The notes: generated by a model not told the origin, from the sequence alone. A stretch of 38,590 bases of DNA from Streptomyces hayashii (GCF_024539815.1 NZ_JAHHIU010000133.1:1-38590); one strand, 5' to 3'. Counted from the first letter of the stretch, positions 8,144 to 16,803 are shown. Program-made: numbers and translations.

Positions 8144-9039
8144 GCGCCTCCGAGCTCGACGGCCGGCCGGTCGCGCGGCCGCCGGACGGGCTGCCGGACG
8201 GGCTGCCGCACACCCGCCCGGACGGGCTGCCGGTCGTCCGGCCGGACGCGCCGGCGCGGGAGAGGGCCGCCCCCGCCGCCCGCCCGTCCGCTCCCCCGCG
8301 TCGACGGCTCACCTGGCGGAAGCTGACCCTGCTGCCCGCCTTCCTGATCGTGCTGCTGCTGGCGACCTGGCTCTGGTTCGAGCAGGCGGACCTGGACACG
8401 ATCACCGAGAACGCGCTCTCCGGCGGCCAGGTGTCCAAGGCGCTGTGGCAGCACGTCCAGCTGACGGTGATCTCCACGTTCTTCGTGCTGATCATCGCGA
8501 TCCCGCTGGGCATCCTGCTCACCCGGCGCGGGTTCCGCAGAGCGACCCCGGTCGTGCTGGCCCTCGCGAACACGGGTCAGGCGACCCCGGCGATCGGTCT
8601 GCTGGCGCTGCTGGTGATCTGGCTGGGCATCGGCCGCCGGGCGGCCCTGGTCGGCATGATCGCCTACGCCGTCCTGCCCGTGCTCTCCAACACGGTCGCG
8701 GGACTGGAGGCGAACGATCCGACGCTGCTGGAGGCGGCCCGTGGGATCGGCATGTCCCCGTCCGGCGTGCTGTCCCGGGTGGAGCTGCCGCTGGCGGTCC
8801 CGCTCATCCTGGCCGGCGTCCGCACGGCGCTGGTGCTGAACGTCGGCACGGCGACCCTGGCGACCTTCGGCGGGGGCGGCGGCCTGGGCGTGCTGATCAC
8901 GGCCGGCATCACCAACCAGCGCATGCCGGTGCTGGTGCTGGGCTCGGTCCTCACCGTCGCCCTGGCGCTGCTGGTCGACTGGCTGGCCTCGCTCGCCGAG
9001 GTGCTGCTGCGGCCGCGCGGACTGGAGGCCGGCGCATGA
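8140..9039 (+). CDS. Quaternary-amine/osmolyte ABC importer permease, second
   Basis: A 299-residue permease of the same fold as the first one, with EAA loop EAARGIGMSPSGVLSRVELP. Helices start at about residue 60. The first 50-55 residues are a Pro/Arg-rich cytoplasmic extension with a repeated PDGLP segment, encoded by near-identical copies of a 12-bp unit around 8180-8235. Together with the first permease it should form the heterodimeric channel. The GTG start overlaps the ATPase stop by 4 nt and the stop overlaps the binding-protein ATG by 4 nt (ATGA), so all four genes are translationally linked. Confidence 0.9.
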   Translation: MSASELDGRPVARPPDGLPDGLPHTRPDGLPVVRPDAPARERAAPAARPSAPPRRRLTWRKLTLLPAFLIVLLLATWLWFEQADLDTITENALSGGQVSKALWQHVQLTVISTFFVLIIAIPLGILLTRRGFRRATPVVLALANTGQATPAIGLLALLVIWLGIGRRAALVGMIAYAVLPVLSNTVAGLEANDPTLLEAARGIGMSPSGVLSRVELPLAVPLILAGVRTALVLNVGTATLATFGGGGGLGVLITAGITNQRMPVLVLGSVLTVALALLVDWLASLAEVLLRPRGLEAGA

Positions 9040-9989
9040 GAGCGGCTGTCCGCCTCGCGGGGGCGCTGCTGCTGACGGCCGGCTGCGGACTGAGCAGCGG
9101 CTCCCCCATGGTCGACGACGTCTCGCCCGGCTCGATCGGGCGGGGAGAGCCGCTCAAGGGGGCCCGGCTGACGGTGACGTCCAAGTCGTTCACCGAGAAC
9201 CTGATCCTCGGCGCGATGATCGGCATCGCCTTCAGGGCGGCCGGCGCGGACGTGCTGGACCGCACCGGCATCCAGGGCTCCATCGGCAGCCGTGAGGCCG
9301 TCCGCAAGGGGGACGCCGACGCCATGTACGAGTACACGGGCACGGCCTGGATCACCTACCTGGGCAACAGCCGGCCCATCGCCGACCCCCGGCGGCAGTG
9401 GCAGGCGGTACGCGACGCCGACGCGGGCAACGGGCTGACCTGGCTGCCGCCGTCCCGGCTGGACAACACCTACGCGCTGGCGATGAGCCAGGCGAACCAT
9501 CGCAGGTACCGCACGAGGACGCTGTCGGAGGTGGCCGCGCTGGCCCGGTCGGACCCGGGCGCCGTGACGCTGTGCGTGGAGGGCGAGTTCGCCGACCGGG
9601 CGGACGGGCTGCGGGGCGTGGAGAGGGCGTACGGGATGGACGTGCCGGCGTCCCGGGTCACCCAGATGGACACCGGGATCATCTACACCCAGGCGGCGAA
9701 GGGGAGTTGCGCCTACGGCGAGGTGTACACCACGGACGGCCGCCTCAAGTCGATGAACCTGGTGGTGATGGACGACGACAGGGGCTTCTTCCCCCACTAC
9801 AACGCCGCACCCGTGGTCAATTCCGAGGCGCTGAGGAAGTGGCCGGCGATCGCCGGCCTGCTGGACCCGATCACGAAGAAGCTCGACAACGCGGTGGCGC
9901 GGGAGCTGAACGCCGAGGTCGACGTCGACGGGGAGGACCCCCACCAGGTGGCGCTGGAGTGGATGAAGGACCAGGGGTTCGTGAAGTAG
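9036..9989 (+). CDS. Quaternary-amine/osmolyte-binding lipoprotein (OpuBC/OsmF-like)
   Basis: A 317-residue extracytoplasmic substrate-binding protein. The N-terminus has a signal peptide ending in the lipobox LTAGC (Cys17), so it is predicted to be lipid-anchored outside the membrane. The mature protein begins with the family hallmark TVTSKSFTENLILGAM and includes DADAMYEYTGTAW, both typical of the OpuAC/OpuBC substrate-binding fold for betaine or choline-type ligands. It delivers ligand to the two permeases encoded upstream. The exact solute cannot be told from sequence. The ATG start overlaps the permease stop. It converges on the S16 protease gene with only 7 nt between stops. Confidence 0.93.
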   Translation: MRAAVRLAGALLLTAGCGLSSGSPMVDDVSPGSIGRGEPLKGARLTVTSKSFTENLILGAMIGIAFRAAGADVLDRTGIQGSIGSREAVRKGDADAMYEYTGTAWITYLGNSRPIADPRRQWQAVRDADAGNGLTWLPPSRLDNTYALAMSQANHRRYRTRTLSEVAALARSDPGAVTLCVEGEFADRADGLRGVERAYGMDVPASRVTQMDTGIIYTQAAKGSCAYGEVYTTDGRLKSMNLVVMDDDRGFFPHYNAAPVVNSEALRKWPAIAGLLDPITKKLDNAVARELNAEVDVDGEDPHQVALEWMKDQGFVK

Positions 9990-9996
9990 CCGCCGC

Positions 9997-10788
9997 TCAG
10001 CAGCTGGGGACCGAGCCCTTGCCGTGTTCCAGCGCGACCAGCGCCTCGACCGCGCCCTGGAGCGTGGTGACGGGGACCAGCCGCAGCCCCCCGGGCAGCT
10101 CCGACTTCGCGTCGGCGCACTCGTCCTTCGGCACGAGGAACACGGTCGCGCCGTCCCGCCGGGCGGCCTGCGTCTTCAGGGCGACGCCCCCGACCGCGCC
10201 GACCTTGCCGGCGGCGTCGATCGTGCCCGTGCCGGCGATCGTGCGCCCGCCCGTGAGGTCGCCGCCGCTGCCGTCGCCGTCGAGCTTGTCGACGATGCCG
10301 AGCGAGAACAGCAGGCCGGCGCTGGGGCCGCCCACGTCGGACAGCTTCAGCGTGACCTTGACCTTGTCGTCGCCGAGGTGCAGGTACTTCAGCGCGGCCT
10401 CGGTCGCCGCGTCCTGGGACTGCCGCATCTGCTCGGTGTTGTGCTGCTCGATCTCCTTGGTGCTCTGCCCGCTGGGGTAGACGGCGTCGCGCGGCATGAT
10501 CGCCTGGTCGGTGCGGAACCAGCCGTCGATGACGTCGGAGAGCCTGACGTCGGTGTCGGGGTTGGTCGCCTCGATCGTCGTCATGCGCAGTTGCCCGCTG
10601 GTGTGCCGGGTGGGCGCGCCGGAGATCGTGATCACCTCGGCCCCCTTGTTCTCGCCGAGGACGTTCGCCGTCATGCCCGGCTGCGCCACCGAGAACGGCA
10701 GGGGCGCGAAGGCGGCCGTGGCGAGCAGCGCCACGACGGGCAGCGCGCAGACGGCGAGGGCCTGGGGGCGTGAGAGGCGTGAGAGCAC
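9997..10788 (-). CDS. Membrane-anchored Lon-type (S16) serine protease-like protein
   Basis: A 263-residue protein with one N-terminal hydrophobic segment (about residues 10-30), so it is probably anchored with the catalytic part outside. The C-terminal domain resembles the Lon proteolytic domain. The nucleophile motif is DVGGPSAGLLFSLG with Ser156, and the partner Lys205 lies in GKVGAVGGVALKTQAA, the Ser-Lys dyad expected for S16. The related YlbL proteins place a PDZ domain between the anchor and the protease domain; the segment here is short and I see no clear PDZ fold. The GTG start at 10788 is 48 nt after the IclR gene on the same strand, so the two may be cotranscribed. Substrates are unknown. 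Confidence 0.85.
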   Translation of the reverse strand: MLSRLSRPQALAVCALPVVALLATAAFAPLPFSVAQPGMTANVLGENKGAEVITISGAPTRHTSGQLRMTTIEATNPDTDVRLSDVIDGWFRTDQAIMPRDAVYPSGQSTKEIEQHNTEQMRQSQDAATEAALKYLHLGDDKVKVTLKLSDVGGPSAGLLFSLGIVDKLDGDGSGGDLTGGRTIAGTGTIDAAGKVGAVGGVALKTQAARRDGATVFLVPKDECADAKSELPGGLRLVPVTTLQGAVEALVALEHGKGSVPSC

Positions 10789-10836
10789 GGGGTCAATCTA
10801 ACGCGGCGACGCCCCGCGCCCGTGGCCGCCCGCCGG

Positions 10837-11487
10837 TCAGCGCAGGGCCTCGGCCACTTCCCGGGCGGCGTCCACGACCCGCTGGCCCACCCGCTCGGGC
10901 ACCGCGTCGGCCAGCATCACCACGCCCACACTGCCCTCGACGCCGGTCACGCCCAGCAGCGGGGCGGCCGCGCCGCTCGCGCCGGCCTCCAGCTCCCCGT
11001 GCGTCAGCGTGTAACCGGGCTCGTCCGCGGGCCGCGCCGTCTTCTGCCGTGCGGAGAGGATCGCCCGACCGGCCGCTCCCCGGTCCAGCGGATGCCGGAA
11101 CCCGGCCCGGTAGGCCACGTGGTAATCCGTCCAGGACGGCTCGACGACGGCGACGGCGAGCGCCTCGGTCCCGTCCACCAGCGTCAGGTGCGCGGTCGCC
11201 CCTATGTCCTCGGCCAGCGAGCGCAGCGCGGGCAGCGCGGCCTCCCGTACCAGCGGATGCACCTGACGGCCGAGCCGCAGCACGCCTAGGCCGACCCTGG
11301 CCCGGCCGCCCAGGTCGCGTCGGACCAGCGCGTGCTGCTCCAGAGTGGCGAGCAACCGGTACACGACGGTCCGGTTGACGCCCAGTTTGTTGGACAGCTC
11401 GGTGACGGTCAGCCCATGGTCGGTATCGGCCAGCAGCTTCAGTACCTTCAGCCCTCGATCGAGCGTCTGGGAGGTCTCCGCGGTCAC
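10837..11487 (-). CDS. IclR-family transcriptional regulator
   Basis: A 216-residue regulator with an N-terminal winged helix-turn-helix (TLDRGLKVLKLLADTDHGL, then SNKLGVNRTVVYRLLATLE) and a C-terminal IclR effector domain containing AGFRHPLDRGAAGRAILSA. IclR proteins usually control catabolic or secondary-metabolism genes in response to a small organic ligand, which is unknown here. The GTG at 11487 is preferred over the upstream in-frame start at 11544 because AAGGAG sits 8 nt before it. Possible targets are itself and the protease gene 48 nt downstream. Confidence 0.9.
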   Translation of the reverse strand: MTAETSQTLDRGLKVLKLLADTDHGLTVTELSNKLGVNRTVVYRLLATLEQHALVRRDLGGRARVGLGVLRLGRQVHPLVREAALPALRSLAEDIGATAHLTLVDGTEALAVAVVEPSWTDYHVAYRAGFRHPLDRGAAGRAILSARQKTARPADEPGYTLTHGELEAGASGAAAPLLGVTGVEGSVGVVMLADAVPERVGQRVVDAAREVAEALR

Positions 11488-12000
11488 GACGCCCACTCCT
11501 TCAGTGGTGAGGTCGGCGGCCCTCCATCGCGGCGGATGCGTCACCGAGTCCCGTCAGTGACGCGCCACAGAGGCCGCCGATCGACAGACGGGCCCGGCGT
11601 GTCCGGGCCCGGTCGCTTCACGGCTGCGCTCCGCGGCGGCGCTGCCACGGGGCGTGTGCGTAGCGGGACAGTAGCGAAGCAGGTTCGCTGAGCGGAAGGC
11701 TCCGTCCAGAATCCGGTCAGTGGCCGGTAGGGACTTCCTGCATTTATCCCGATACGTACGGAGCGTGTCCCCCACCGCGCGCCCCCGCCCCGGACACACG
11801 ACCGGTCCTGCCCGCCCGGGACACCTCGGTCCGGGAGACCCGGCTCGGTTCCGGACATCTCTGTTCGGTGCACCACGGTTCGGGAGACCCGGCTCGGTTC
11901 GGGACATCCCTGTTCGCTTCGGGGCAGCTCTGTTCGGTGCACCTCGGTCCGGTGACTCCTCCGCCCCGGGACGCTTCGGCCGCGGCCCGTCGCCGGGCCG
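11488..12000. other. 513-nt gap upstream of the IclR gene, containing tandem repeats
   Basis: No coding region with Streptomyces codon bias fits here; the open frames are periodic and follow the repeats. The gap must hold the IclR promoter and the end of the helicase transcript. The helicase-proximal part (11823-11955) carries the 49-bp repeat listed separately. A somewhat A/T-richer patch near 11740-11760 could be promoter DNA, but no clear hexamers were seen. Confidence 0.6.
11823..11955 (+). repeat. 49-bp imperfect tandem repeat downstream of the helicase gene
   Basis: Two 49-bp units (11823-11871 and 11872-11920) differ at about six positions. They are followed by a 20-bp piece matching the unit end (11921-11940) and by the beginning of another unit (from 11941). 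Each unit is itself built of two related halves, one starting GGTCCGGGAGACC and the other GGTTCCGGACATC. The array ends about 45 nt from the helicase stop codon. Confidence 0.8.
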
Positions 12001-13800
12001 TCACCGCATCCGGGTCGCCCACTCCTGCACCTTGGCGATCCGCTGCCTCAGCTGTCCCGCCGTCGCCTCCGCGCTGGGCGGGCCGCCGCACACACGCCGC
12101 AGTTCGGTGTGGATCACGCCGTGGGGCTTGCCGCTCTGATGGACGTACGCGCCGACCATCGTGTTGAGCTGCTTGCGCAGCTCCATCATCTCCTTGTGCG
12201 AGACCACCGGCCGCCGCTCGGCGGGCAGTTCGAGCAGGTCCGCCTCGGTGTCCGGCCTCTTCCTGCTGTGCGCGATCTGCTTGGCCTGCCGCTTCTGCAG
12301 CAGCAGCTCCACCTGGTCGGGTTCGAGCAGTCCCGGGATGCCGAGGTAGTCCTGCTCCTCCTCGCTCCCCGGATGGGCCTGCATGCCGAACTCGGCCCCG
12401 TTGTACATCACCCGGTCGAAGACGGCCTCGGACTCCAGCGCCTCGAAGGCGAACTGCTCCTGCTCGCCGGTGTCCTCGTCCTGCTCCTTGTTCGCCTCGT
12501 CCATCTCCTTCTCGGACTCGGCGTACGGATCCTCCTCCCCCTCCTTCTTCGGCTTGTCGAGTGCGTGGTCGCGCTCGACCTCCATCTCGTTGGCGAAGGT
12601 GAGCAGGTCGGGCACGGTGGGGAGGAAGACGGAGGCCGTCTCGCCGCGTCGCCGGGACCGCACGAAGCGCCCCACGGCCTGTGCGAAGAAGAGCGGGGTG
12701 GAGATGGTGGTGGCGTACACCCCGACCGCGAGGCGCGGCACGTCGACGCCCTCGGACACCATCCGCACCGCGACCATCCACCGGTCGGTGCTGCCGCTGA
12801 ACTCGTCGATGCGGTTGGACGCGCCGGTGTCGTCGGACAGGACGACGGTGGCCTTCGAGCCGGTGATCTCCCGGATCAGCTTGGCGTAGGCGCGGGCGGA
12901 GTCCTGGTCGGAGGCGATGACGAGCGCGCCGGCGTCCGGGATGGCCTTCCTGACCTCGGTGAGCCGCTGGTCGGCGGCGCGCAGCACGCTCGGCATCCAC
13001 TCGCCGCGCGGGTCGAGGGCGGTGCGCCAGGCCTGGCTGATCGCGTCCTTGGTCATCGGCTCGCCGAGCCGGGCGGCGATCTCGTCTCCGGCCTTCGTCC
13101 GCCAGCGCATGTTGCCGCTGTAGGAGAGGAAGATGACGGGCCGGACGACGTTGTCGGCGAGCGCGGACCCGTACCCGTAGGTGTAGTCGGCGGCGGACCG
13201 CCGGATCCCGTCGTTGCCCTCCTCGTACGTCACGAAGGGGATGGGGTTGGTGTCGGAGCGGAACGGCGTGCCGGTGAGGGCGAGGCGGCGGGTCGCGGGT
13301 TCGAACGCCTCCAGACAGGCCTCGCCCCAGGACTTGGAGTCTCCGGCGTGGTGGATCTCGTCGAGGATGACCAGCGTCTTGCGCTGCTCGCTGCGGTTGC
13401 GGTGCAGCATCGGCCGCACGCCGACGCCCGCGTACGTCACGGCCACGCCGTGGTAGTCCTTGCTGAGCGGCCCGGCGCTGTACTCGGGGTCCAGCCGGAT
13501 CCCTATCCTCGCGGCCGCCTCCGCCCACTGCTTCTTCAGGTGCTCGGTCGGCGCGACCACGGTCACCTGCTGCACGACGTGGTGGTGCAGCAGCCAGGAG
13601 GCCAGGGTCAGCGCGAAGGTCGTCTTGCCGGCGCCGGGGGTGGCGACGGCGAGGAAGTCGCGCGGCTGCTCCTGGAGGTACTTCTCCATCGCCCCCTGCT
13701 GCCAGGCGCGCAGCTTGCTGGCGGTGCCCCAGGGGGCGCGGCCGGGAAAGGCGGGCGACAGATGGTGGGAGGAGGAGCTGGTGGCGGCGGTGATGGTCAC
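12001..13800 (-). CDS. DEAD/DEAH-type superfamily II helicase (XPB-like)
   Basis: A 599-residue SF2 helicase. Visible motifs are the Q-like LRAWQQGAMEKYL (about 31-43), Walker A ATPGAGKTT, motif II as ILDEIHHAG, motif III LTGTPF, and helicase-C motifs including RMVSEGVDVPRLAVG and QAVGRFVRSR. The order is helicase ATP-binding domain, helicase C domain, an acidic Glu/Asp/Lys-rich insert around residues 410-450, and a charged C-terminal tail. It probably unwinds or translocates on duplex nucleic acid; the family resembles XPB/Rad25-like repair helicases, but no partner nuclease is adjacent. The GTG start follows GGAGACC. A defence role is conceivable from the neighbouring toxin module but is not shown. 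Confidence 0.9.
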   Translation of the reverse strand: MTITAATSSSSHHLSPAFPGRAPWGTASKLRAWQQGAMEKYLQEQPRDFLAVATPGAGKTTFALTLASWLLHHHVVQQVTVVAPTEHLKKQWAEAAARIGIRLDPEYSAGPLSKDYHGVAVTYAGVGVRPMLHRNRSEQRKTLVILDEIHHAGDSKSWGEACLEAFEPATRRLALTGTPFRSDTNPIPFVTYEEGNDGIRRSAADYTYGYGSALADNVVRPVIFLSYSGNMRWRTKAGDEIAARLGEPMTKDAISQAWRTALDPRGEWMPSVLRAADQRLTEVRKAIPDAGALVIASDQDSARAYAKLIREITGSKATVVLSDDTGASNRIDEFSGSTDRWMVAVRMVSEGVDVPRLAVGVYATTISTPLFFAQAVGRFVRSRRRGETASVFLPTVPDLLTFANEMEVERDHALDKPKKEGEEDPYAESEKEMDEANKEQDEDTGEQEQFAFEALESEAVFDRVMYNGAEFGMQAHPGSEEEQDYLGIPGLLEPDQVELLLQKRQAKQIAHSRKRPDTEADLLELPAERRPVVSHKEMMELRKQLNTMVGAYVHQSGKPHGVIHTELRRVCGGPPSAEATAGQLRQRIAKVQEWATRMR

Positions 13801-14043
13801 GGTCTCCGGGTTCGGGGTCGAATCAAGAGGGTCCGCGCGAAGCGCGTCGGAAGGGCGGCAGCGTGTGTCGGGCGGACGGGCGGACGGTGTCCTCGTCCAC
13901 AGAGGACTCCCACCACGAAGGAGTCGTGGCCGGGGGACTCGTGGACGGGGGCTCGGCTGTGTATGACAACCGGGCCACCCTACCGGCGGCCCGGCGGTGC
14001 CGACGTGCCAACGACGCGCCCTCGCCCGTGGTTGGGATCCAGG

Positions 14044-14451
14044 TCACAACGCCCGCAGCCGCTGCGCGATCGCGGGGATCTTGGACTCCACGCCCGACGC
14101 CACGTCGATGACCAGGTCGTACGCCGCGTTCTGGGCGCAGCCGGCGAGGTCGACGCCGTGCAGCGCGAGAAACGTGGCCGCGGCCAGCCACGCGGTCCGC
14201 TTGTTGCCGTCGACGAGGGGATGGTTCACGGCGACGGCGTGCAGCAGGGCGGCCGCCTGCTCGTGGACGTCGTCGTACGCGACCGTGCCGAACATCCTGG
14301 CCCGCGGCCGGTGCACGGCGGAGGCGAGCAGCTCGGGCGCCCGCGCCTCGGGCGCCCGTCCGCCGAAGGCGATCCGCGCGATCTCGGTGACCTCGGCGAC
14401 GGTGAGGTGACGGGTGGGCCGGGCAGCTCCCGGCGCCGGGTGACGGTTCAC
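14044..14451 (-). CDS. Fic/Doc-family toxin
   Basis: A 135-residue Fic-fold protein. The active-site loop reads NHPLVDGNKRTAWLAAATFL, matching the Doc-type motif HxFxxxNKR rather than the GNGR form of AMP-transferring Fic proteins. Doc-type toxins phosphorylate elongation factor EF-Tu and halt translation. The His, Asn, Lys and Arg of the motif are present, so the protein looks catalytically intact. The GTG start at 14451 overlaps the stop of the upstream small gene (GTGA), which fits an antitoxin-toxin operon. The longer in-frame extension upstream reads through the antitoxin gene in another frame and is Arg/Pro-rich, so it is excluded. Confidence 0.87.
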   Translation of the reverse strand: MNRHPAPGAARPTRHLTVAEVTEIARIAFGGRAPEARAPELLASAVHRPRARMFGTVAYDDVHEQAAALLHAVAVNHPLVDGNKRTAWLAAATFLALHGVDLAGCAQNAAYDLVIDVASGVESKIPAIAQRLRAL

Positions 14452-14642
14452 TCCCCCAGCCTCCGCAGCAGGTCCGCGTGGGCCTGCGCGAGCCGCTCGG
14501 CCTCCCCGCGCACGCGCGCCTCCTCCGCCCGCAGCAGGTCGCGTACGGCGTCCAGCGCGATGTCCTCGGGCCGCCGGGCGGTGGCGTCGGCGAGATCGTC
14601 CAGGGCACGGCCGAGGTCCGGGGGAAGGCGGAGGGCGTCCAT
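14448..14642 (-). CDS. Small ribbon-helix-helix-like antitoxin partner of the Doc toxin
   Basis: A 64-residue protein beginning MDALRLPPDLGRALDDLADA and continuing as two charged helices rich in Leu, Arg, Glu and Ala. The short strand followed by helices resembles CopG/ribbon-helix-helix antitoxins, which bind the operon promoter through the N-terminus and neutralise the toxin through the C-terminus. The Fic-inhibitory motif [S/T]xxxE[G/N] is not evident. Gene order (small gene first) and the 4-nt overlap with the toxin support the assignment. Annotation pipelines may miss it because of its size. Confidence 0.75.
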   Translation of the reverse strand: MDALRLPPDLGRALDDLADATARRPEDIALDAVRDLLRAEEARVRGEAERLAQAHADLLRRLGE

Positions 14643-14800
14643 GCGACGAGGCTAGGGGAAGGGCGGGTTCGGGGACCACGGCTTTGTGCGCGCCTGCCGC
14701 TCGCGGCCTGTGCGCGACGGAAGCGGCGGTCTCACCGCGGCGTGCCGGGGCTGCGGGGAAGCGTGATCCCGCGGGGCGGTCGCCTCACGGGTCCCGCGCG

Positions 14801-16312
14801 TCACGCGTGCCGCTCGTGCAGGCGGGTGGTCACCCAGGCTCCCAGGAGCGCCACCGCGGCCATCGGCAGGAAGACGACGGCGAAGGCGGCCGGATGCGAG
14901 CCGCCGTCGGCGGCCGCGGCCGTCGCCGCGTGCGCCACGCTCCCGCCGCCCAGCGCCGCGAAGGCGGCGCCGCCCACCGCCAGCAGCAGCACGTTGGACA
15001 GTCCGTCCGAGATCTGAAGGGCGGCCGAGTTGGCGCCCGCCTCCTGCGGGGCGGACAGCTTCAGCAGCAGCACGCTGGTGGAGGAGATGACCAGGCCCAT
15101 CCCGAAGCACCCGAAGCCCCAGGCGACGGCCACCGTCCAGGCGGGCACGGCGGGCACGGCGGGCAGCAGCACACTGGGCGCGGCGGCGATGGCGGCGGCC
15201 GCCAGCACCATCCCGAGCGCCATCAGCCGCTCGCGGTACGGCTCCGCCCAGGTCCGCGACTGGAGCCATGACCCCAGGGCCCAGGTGCCGCCGCCGGCGG
15301 CGAGCGAGAACCCGGCCAGGGTCGGGCTCAGCCCCCGCTGTGTGACCAGCATCAGGGGCACGAAGGACTCGGCGGCGATGAAGGACCCGGCGGCCACGCC
15401 GCGCAGCAGCACGACGGAGGGGAGGCCGCGGGCCGCCCGCCAGGTGCCGCGCGGCAGCAGCCCGCGCACGGCGGGCACGAGCAGCGCGAGGCCCGCGGCG
15501 GCGGGCACGGCCGAGACCGGCCGCAGGTCCTGGGCGGCGTACTGCAGGAGCCCCGCGCCGAGGGAGATGGCGAGGGCGAGCCGGATCCGTCGCCGGTCGA
15601 ACGGCGGGGCGACCGTTCCTTCCACGGGTCCGCTCGCCCGTCGGCGTATCTGGGGCAGCGCCAGCGCGAGCGGTCCGACGACGAGGACGGGTATCCCCAG
15701 GAAGACCCACCGCCACCCCAGGTGCTCGGTCACCGCTCCGGCGGCCAGCGGCCCGACCACGGACGGCACCACCCAGCAGGCGGCGAACGCGGCCATGATC
15801 GCGGGCCGCAGCCGCTCCGGGTAGGCCCGTCCGACGACCACGTACAGCGCGACGATCACCAGCCCGCCGCCGAGGCCCTGCACGGCCCGCCCGAGGATGA
15901 ACACCCACATGGACTGGGCGCTCCCCGAGAGCAGCAGCCCCGCGGCGAAGGCCCCGATCCCGCCGCCCAGCGCCCCGAGCGGTCCCCGCCGGTCCGACAG
16001 CTGCCCGGCGAACACCATCCCGAACAGACTCGTCGTGAAGTAGCCGGAGAACGCGAACGCGTACACCGACACCCCGTCGAGGTCCCGCGCCGCGACGGGC
16101 ATCGCGGTGCCCACGGCCGTCGCCTCGAAGGCGATGAGCAGCACCACGGAGACGATCCCGACGGTGAGCGCCCGATGGGCCCGCCCGAGGACGGTCCCGT
16201 CTCCGTCGGGTCCGTCGGGACTCACTGCACGGGACAGGACTTCGTCTGCGACACCGGCGTCGCGGGGTTCGAGGGCGGCCATGGTCGTCAGCGTAAGGGG
16301 CGCCACCGACAT
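14801..16312 (-). CDS. MFS transporter, DHA2-like drug/metabolite exporter
   Basis: A 503-residue membrane protein with about 12-14 hydrophobic helices. The loop between helices 2 and 3 reads GQLSDRRGPLGALG, the major-facilitator motif A, and helix 5 has motif-C-like GWRWVFLGIPVLVVGP. It resembles multidrug or metabolite exporters of the DHA group. The substrate is unknown and no resistance or biosynthesis gene is adjacent. The N-terminal ~45 residues are polar and cytoplasmic. The start is uncertain between 16312 and an in-frame ATG at 16282; neither has a good ribosome-binding site. It is divergent from the tRNA gene. Confidence 0.87.
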   Translation of the reverse strand: MSVAPLTLTTMAALEPRDAGVADEVLSRAVSPDGPDGDGTVLGRAHRALTVGIVSVVLLIAFEATAVGTAMPVAARDLDGVSVYAFAFSGYFTTSLFGMVFAGQLSDRRGPLGALGGGIGAFAAGLLLSGSAQSMWVFILGRAVQGLGGGLVIVALYVVVGRAYPERLRPAIMAAFAACWVVPSVVGPLAAGAVTEHLGWRWVFLGIPVLVVGPLALALPQIRRRASGPVEGTVAPPFDRRRIRLALAISLGAGLLQYAAQDLRPVSAVPAAAGLALLVPAVRGLLPRGTWRAARGLPSVVLLRGVAAGSFIAAESFVPLMLVTQRGLSPTLAGFSLAAGGGTWALGSWLQSRTWAEPYRERLMALGMVLAAAAIAAAPSVLLPAVPAVPAWTVAVAWGFGCFGMGLVISSTSVLLLKLSAPQEAGANSAALQISDGLSNVLLLAVGGAAFAALGGGSVAHAATAAAADGGSHPAAFAVVFLPMAAVALLGAWVTTRLHERHA

Positions 16313-16425
16313 CGGCCCCTGTCGGAGGACGGGTCCGCGCCCGGGACCTTGGTCCTACGACCACGTTCCCGCCGCCCGTTTCATGAACGGCGTGTGGCAG
16401 TCCCGTTGCGGCCCCGGCGCAGCCC

Positions 16426-16455
16426 TTGAGCCCCTTCCCGCCCGGCCCGTACGGT
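16426..16455 (+). promoter_or_regulatory. Candidate promoter of tRNA-Cys
   Basis: TTGAGC (16426-16431) and TACGGT (16450-16455) are separated by 18 nt and fit the housekeeping sigma pattern of Streptomyces (TTGAC-like and TAnnnT). The predicted start lies roughly 40 nt before the mature tRNA. Confidence 0.55.
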
Positions 16456-16504
16456 CGACGTACCAAGTCCGGACGGGGCGCCCCACGAACCCCCATCCCG
16501 ACCC

Positions 16505-16576
16505 GGCCGTGTGCCCGAGTGGTTCAGGGACTCGCCTGCAAAGCGAGTTACGCGGGTTCGAATCCCGCCATGGCCT
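16505..16576 (+). tRNA. tRNA-Cys (anticodon GCA)
   Basis: The 72-nt sequence folds into a complete cloverleaf. The acceptor stem pairs GGCCGTG with CATGGCC (one G-T pair). The anticodon stem is CTCGC/GCGAG with loop CTGCAAA, giving anticodon GCA at 16538-16540. The T-stem is GCGGG/CCCGC with loop TTCGAAT. The discriminator base is T, as expected for cysteine tRNA. The 3' CCA is not encoded. Confidence 0.95.
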
Positions 16577-16580
16577 CGAT

Positions 16581-16637
16581 CTCGGTCTGCCCGACCGAGC
16601 GGCGTGCAAGGGCGGTTCCCCTCGGGGGCCGTCCTTG
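16581..16637 (+). terminator. Two consecutive hairpins after tRNA-Cys
   Basis: CTCGGTC (16581-16587) pairs with GACCGAG (16593-16599) across a 5-nt loop. A second, longer stem at 16607-16637 pairs CAAGGGCGG with CCGTCCTTG (one G-T pair) plus an inner CCCC/GGGG stem. Together they probably terminate the tRNA transcript or guide 3' processing. There is no T-tract, which is common in this G+C range. Confidence 0.6.
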
Positions 16638-16803
16638 CGTGTGTGCGGGGGTGGGTGAACGGTCGTCGGTCTGCTGAGCAGAGGCCGTCGTTCGGGCAGG
16701 ACATCGCCCAGGTGCAGTCGGAGCCGGTGTGTACGGTCACCGGGTTCGGTGTGGGCCGTCGTTGGTGCGGGGGCCCGAGGCGGGCGACCCGGCGTGGGGC
16801 GGG

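Noticed and set aside
14452..14679. N-terminal extension of the Doc toxin frame
   Set aside because: It reads the antitoxin gene in another frame and is Pro/Arg-rich; the GTG at 14451 gives the normal toxin length.
16505..16576. tRNA-Cys as an integration (att) site
   Set aside because: No integrase gene and no repeated copy of the tRNA 3' end was seen nearby.
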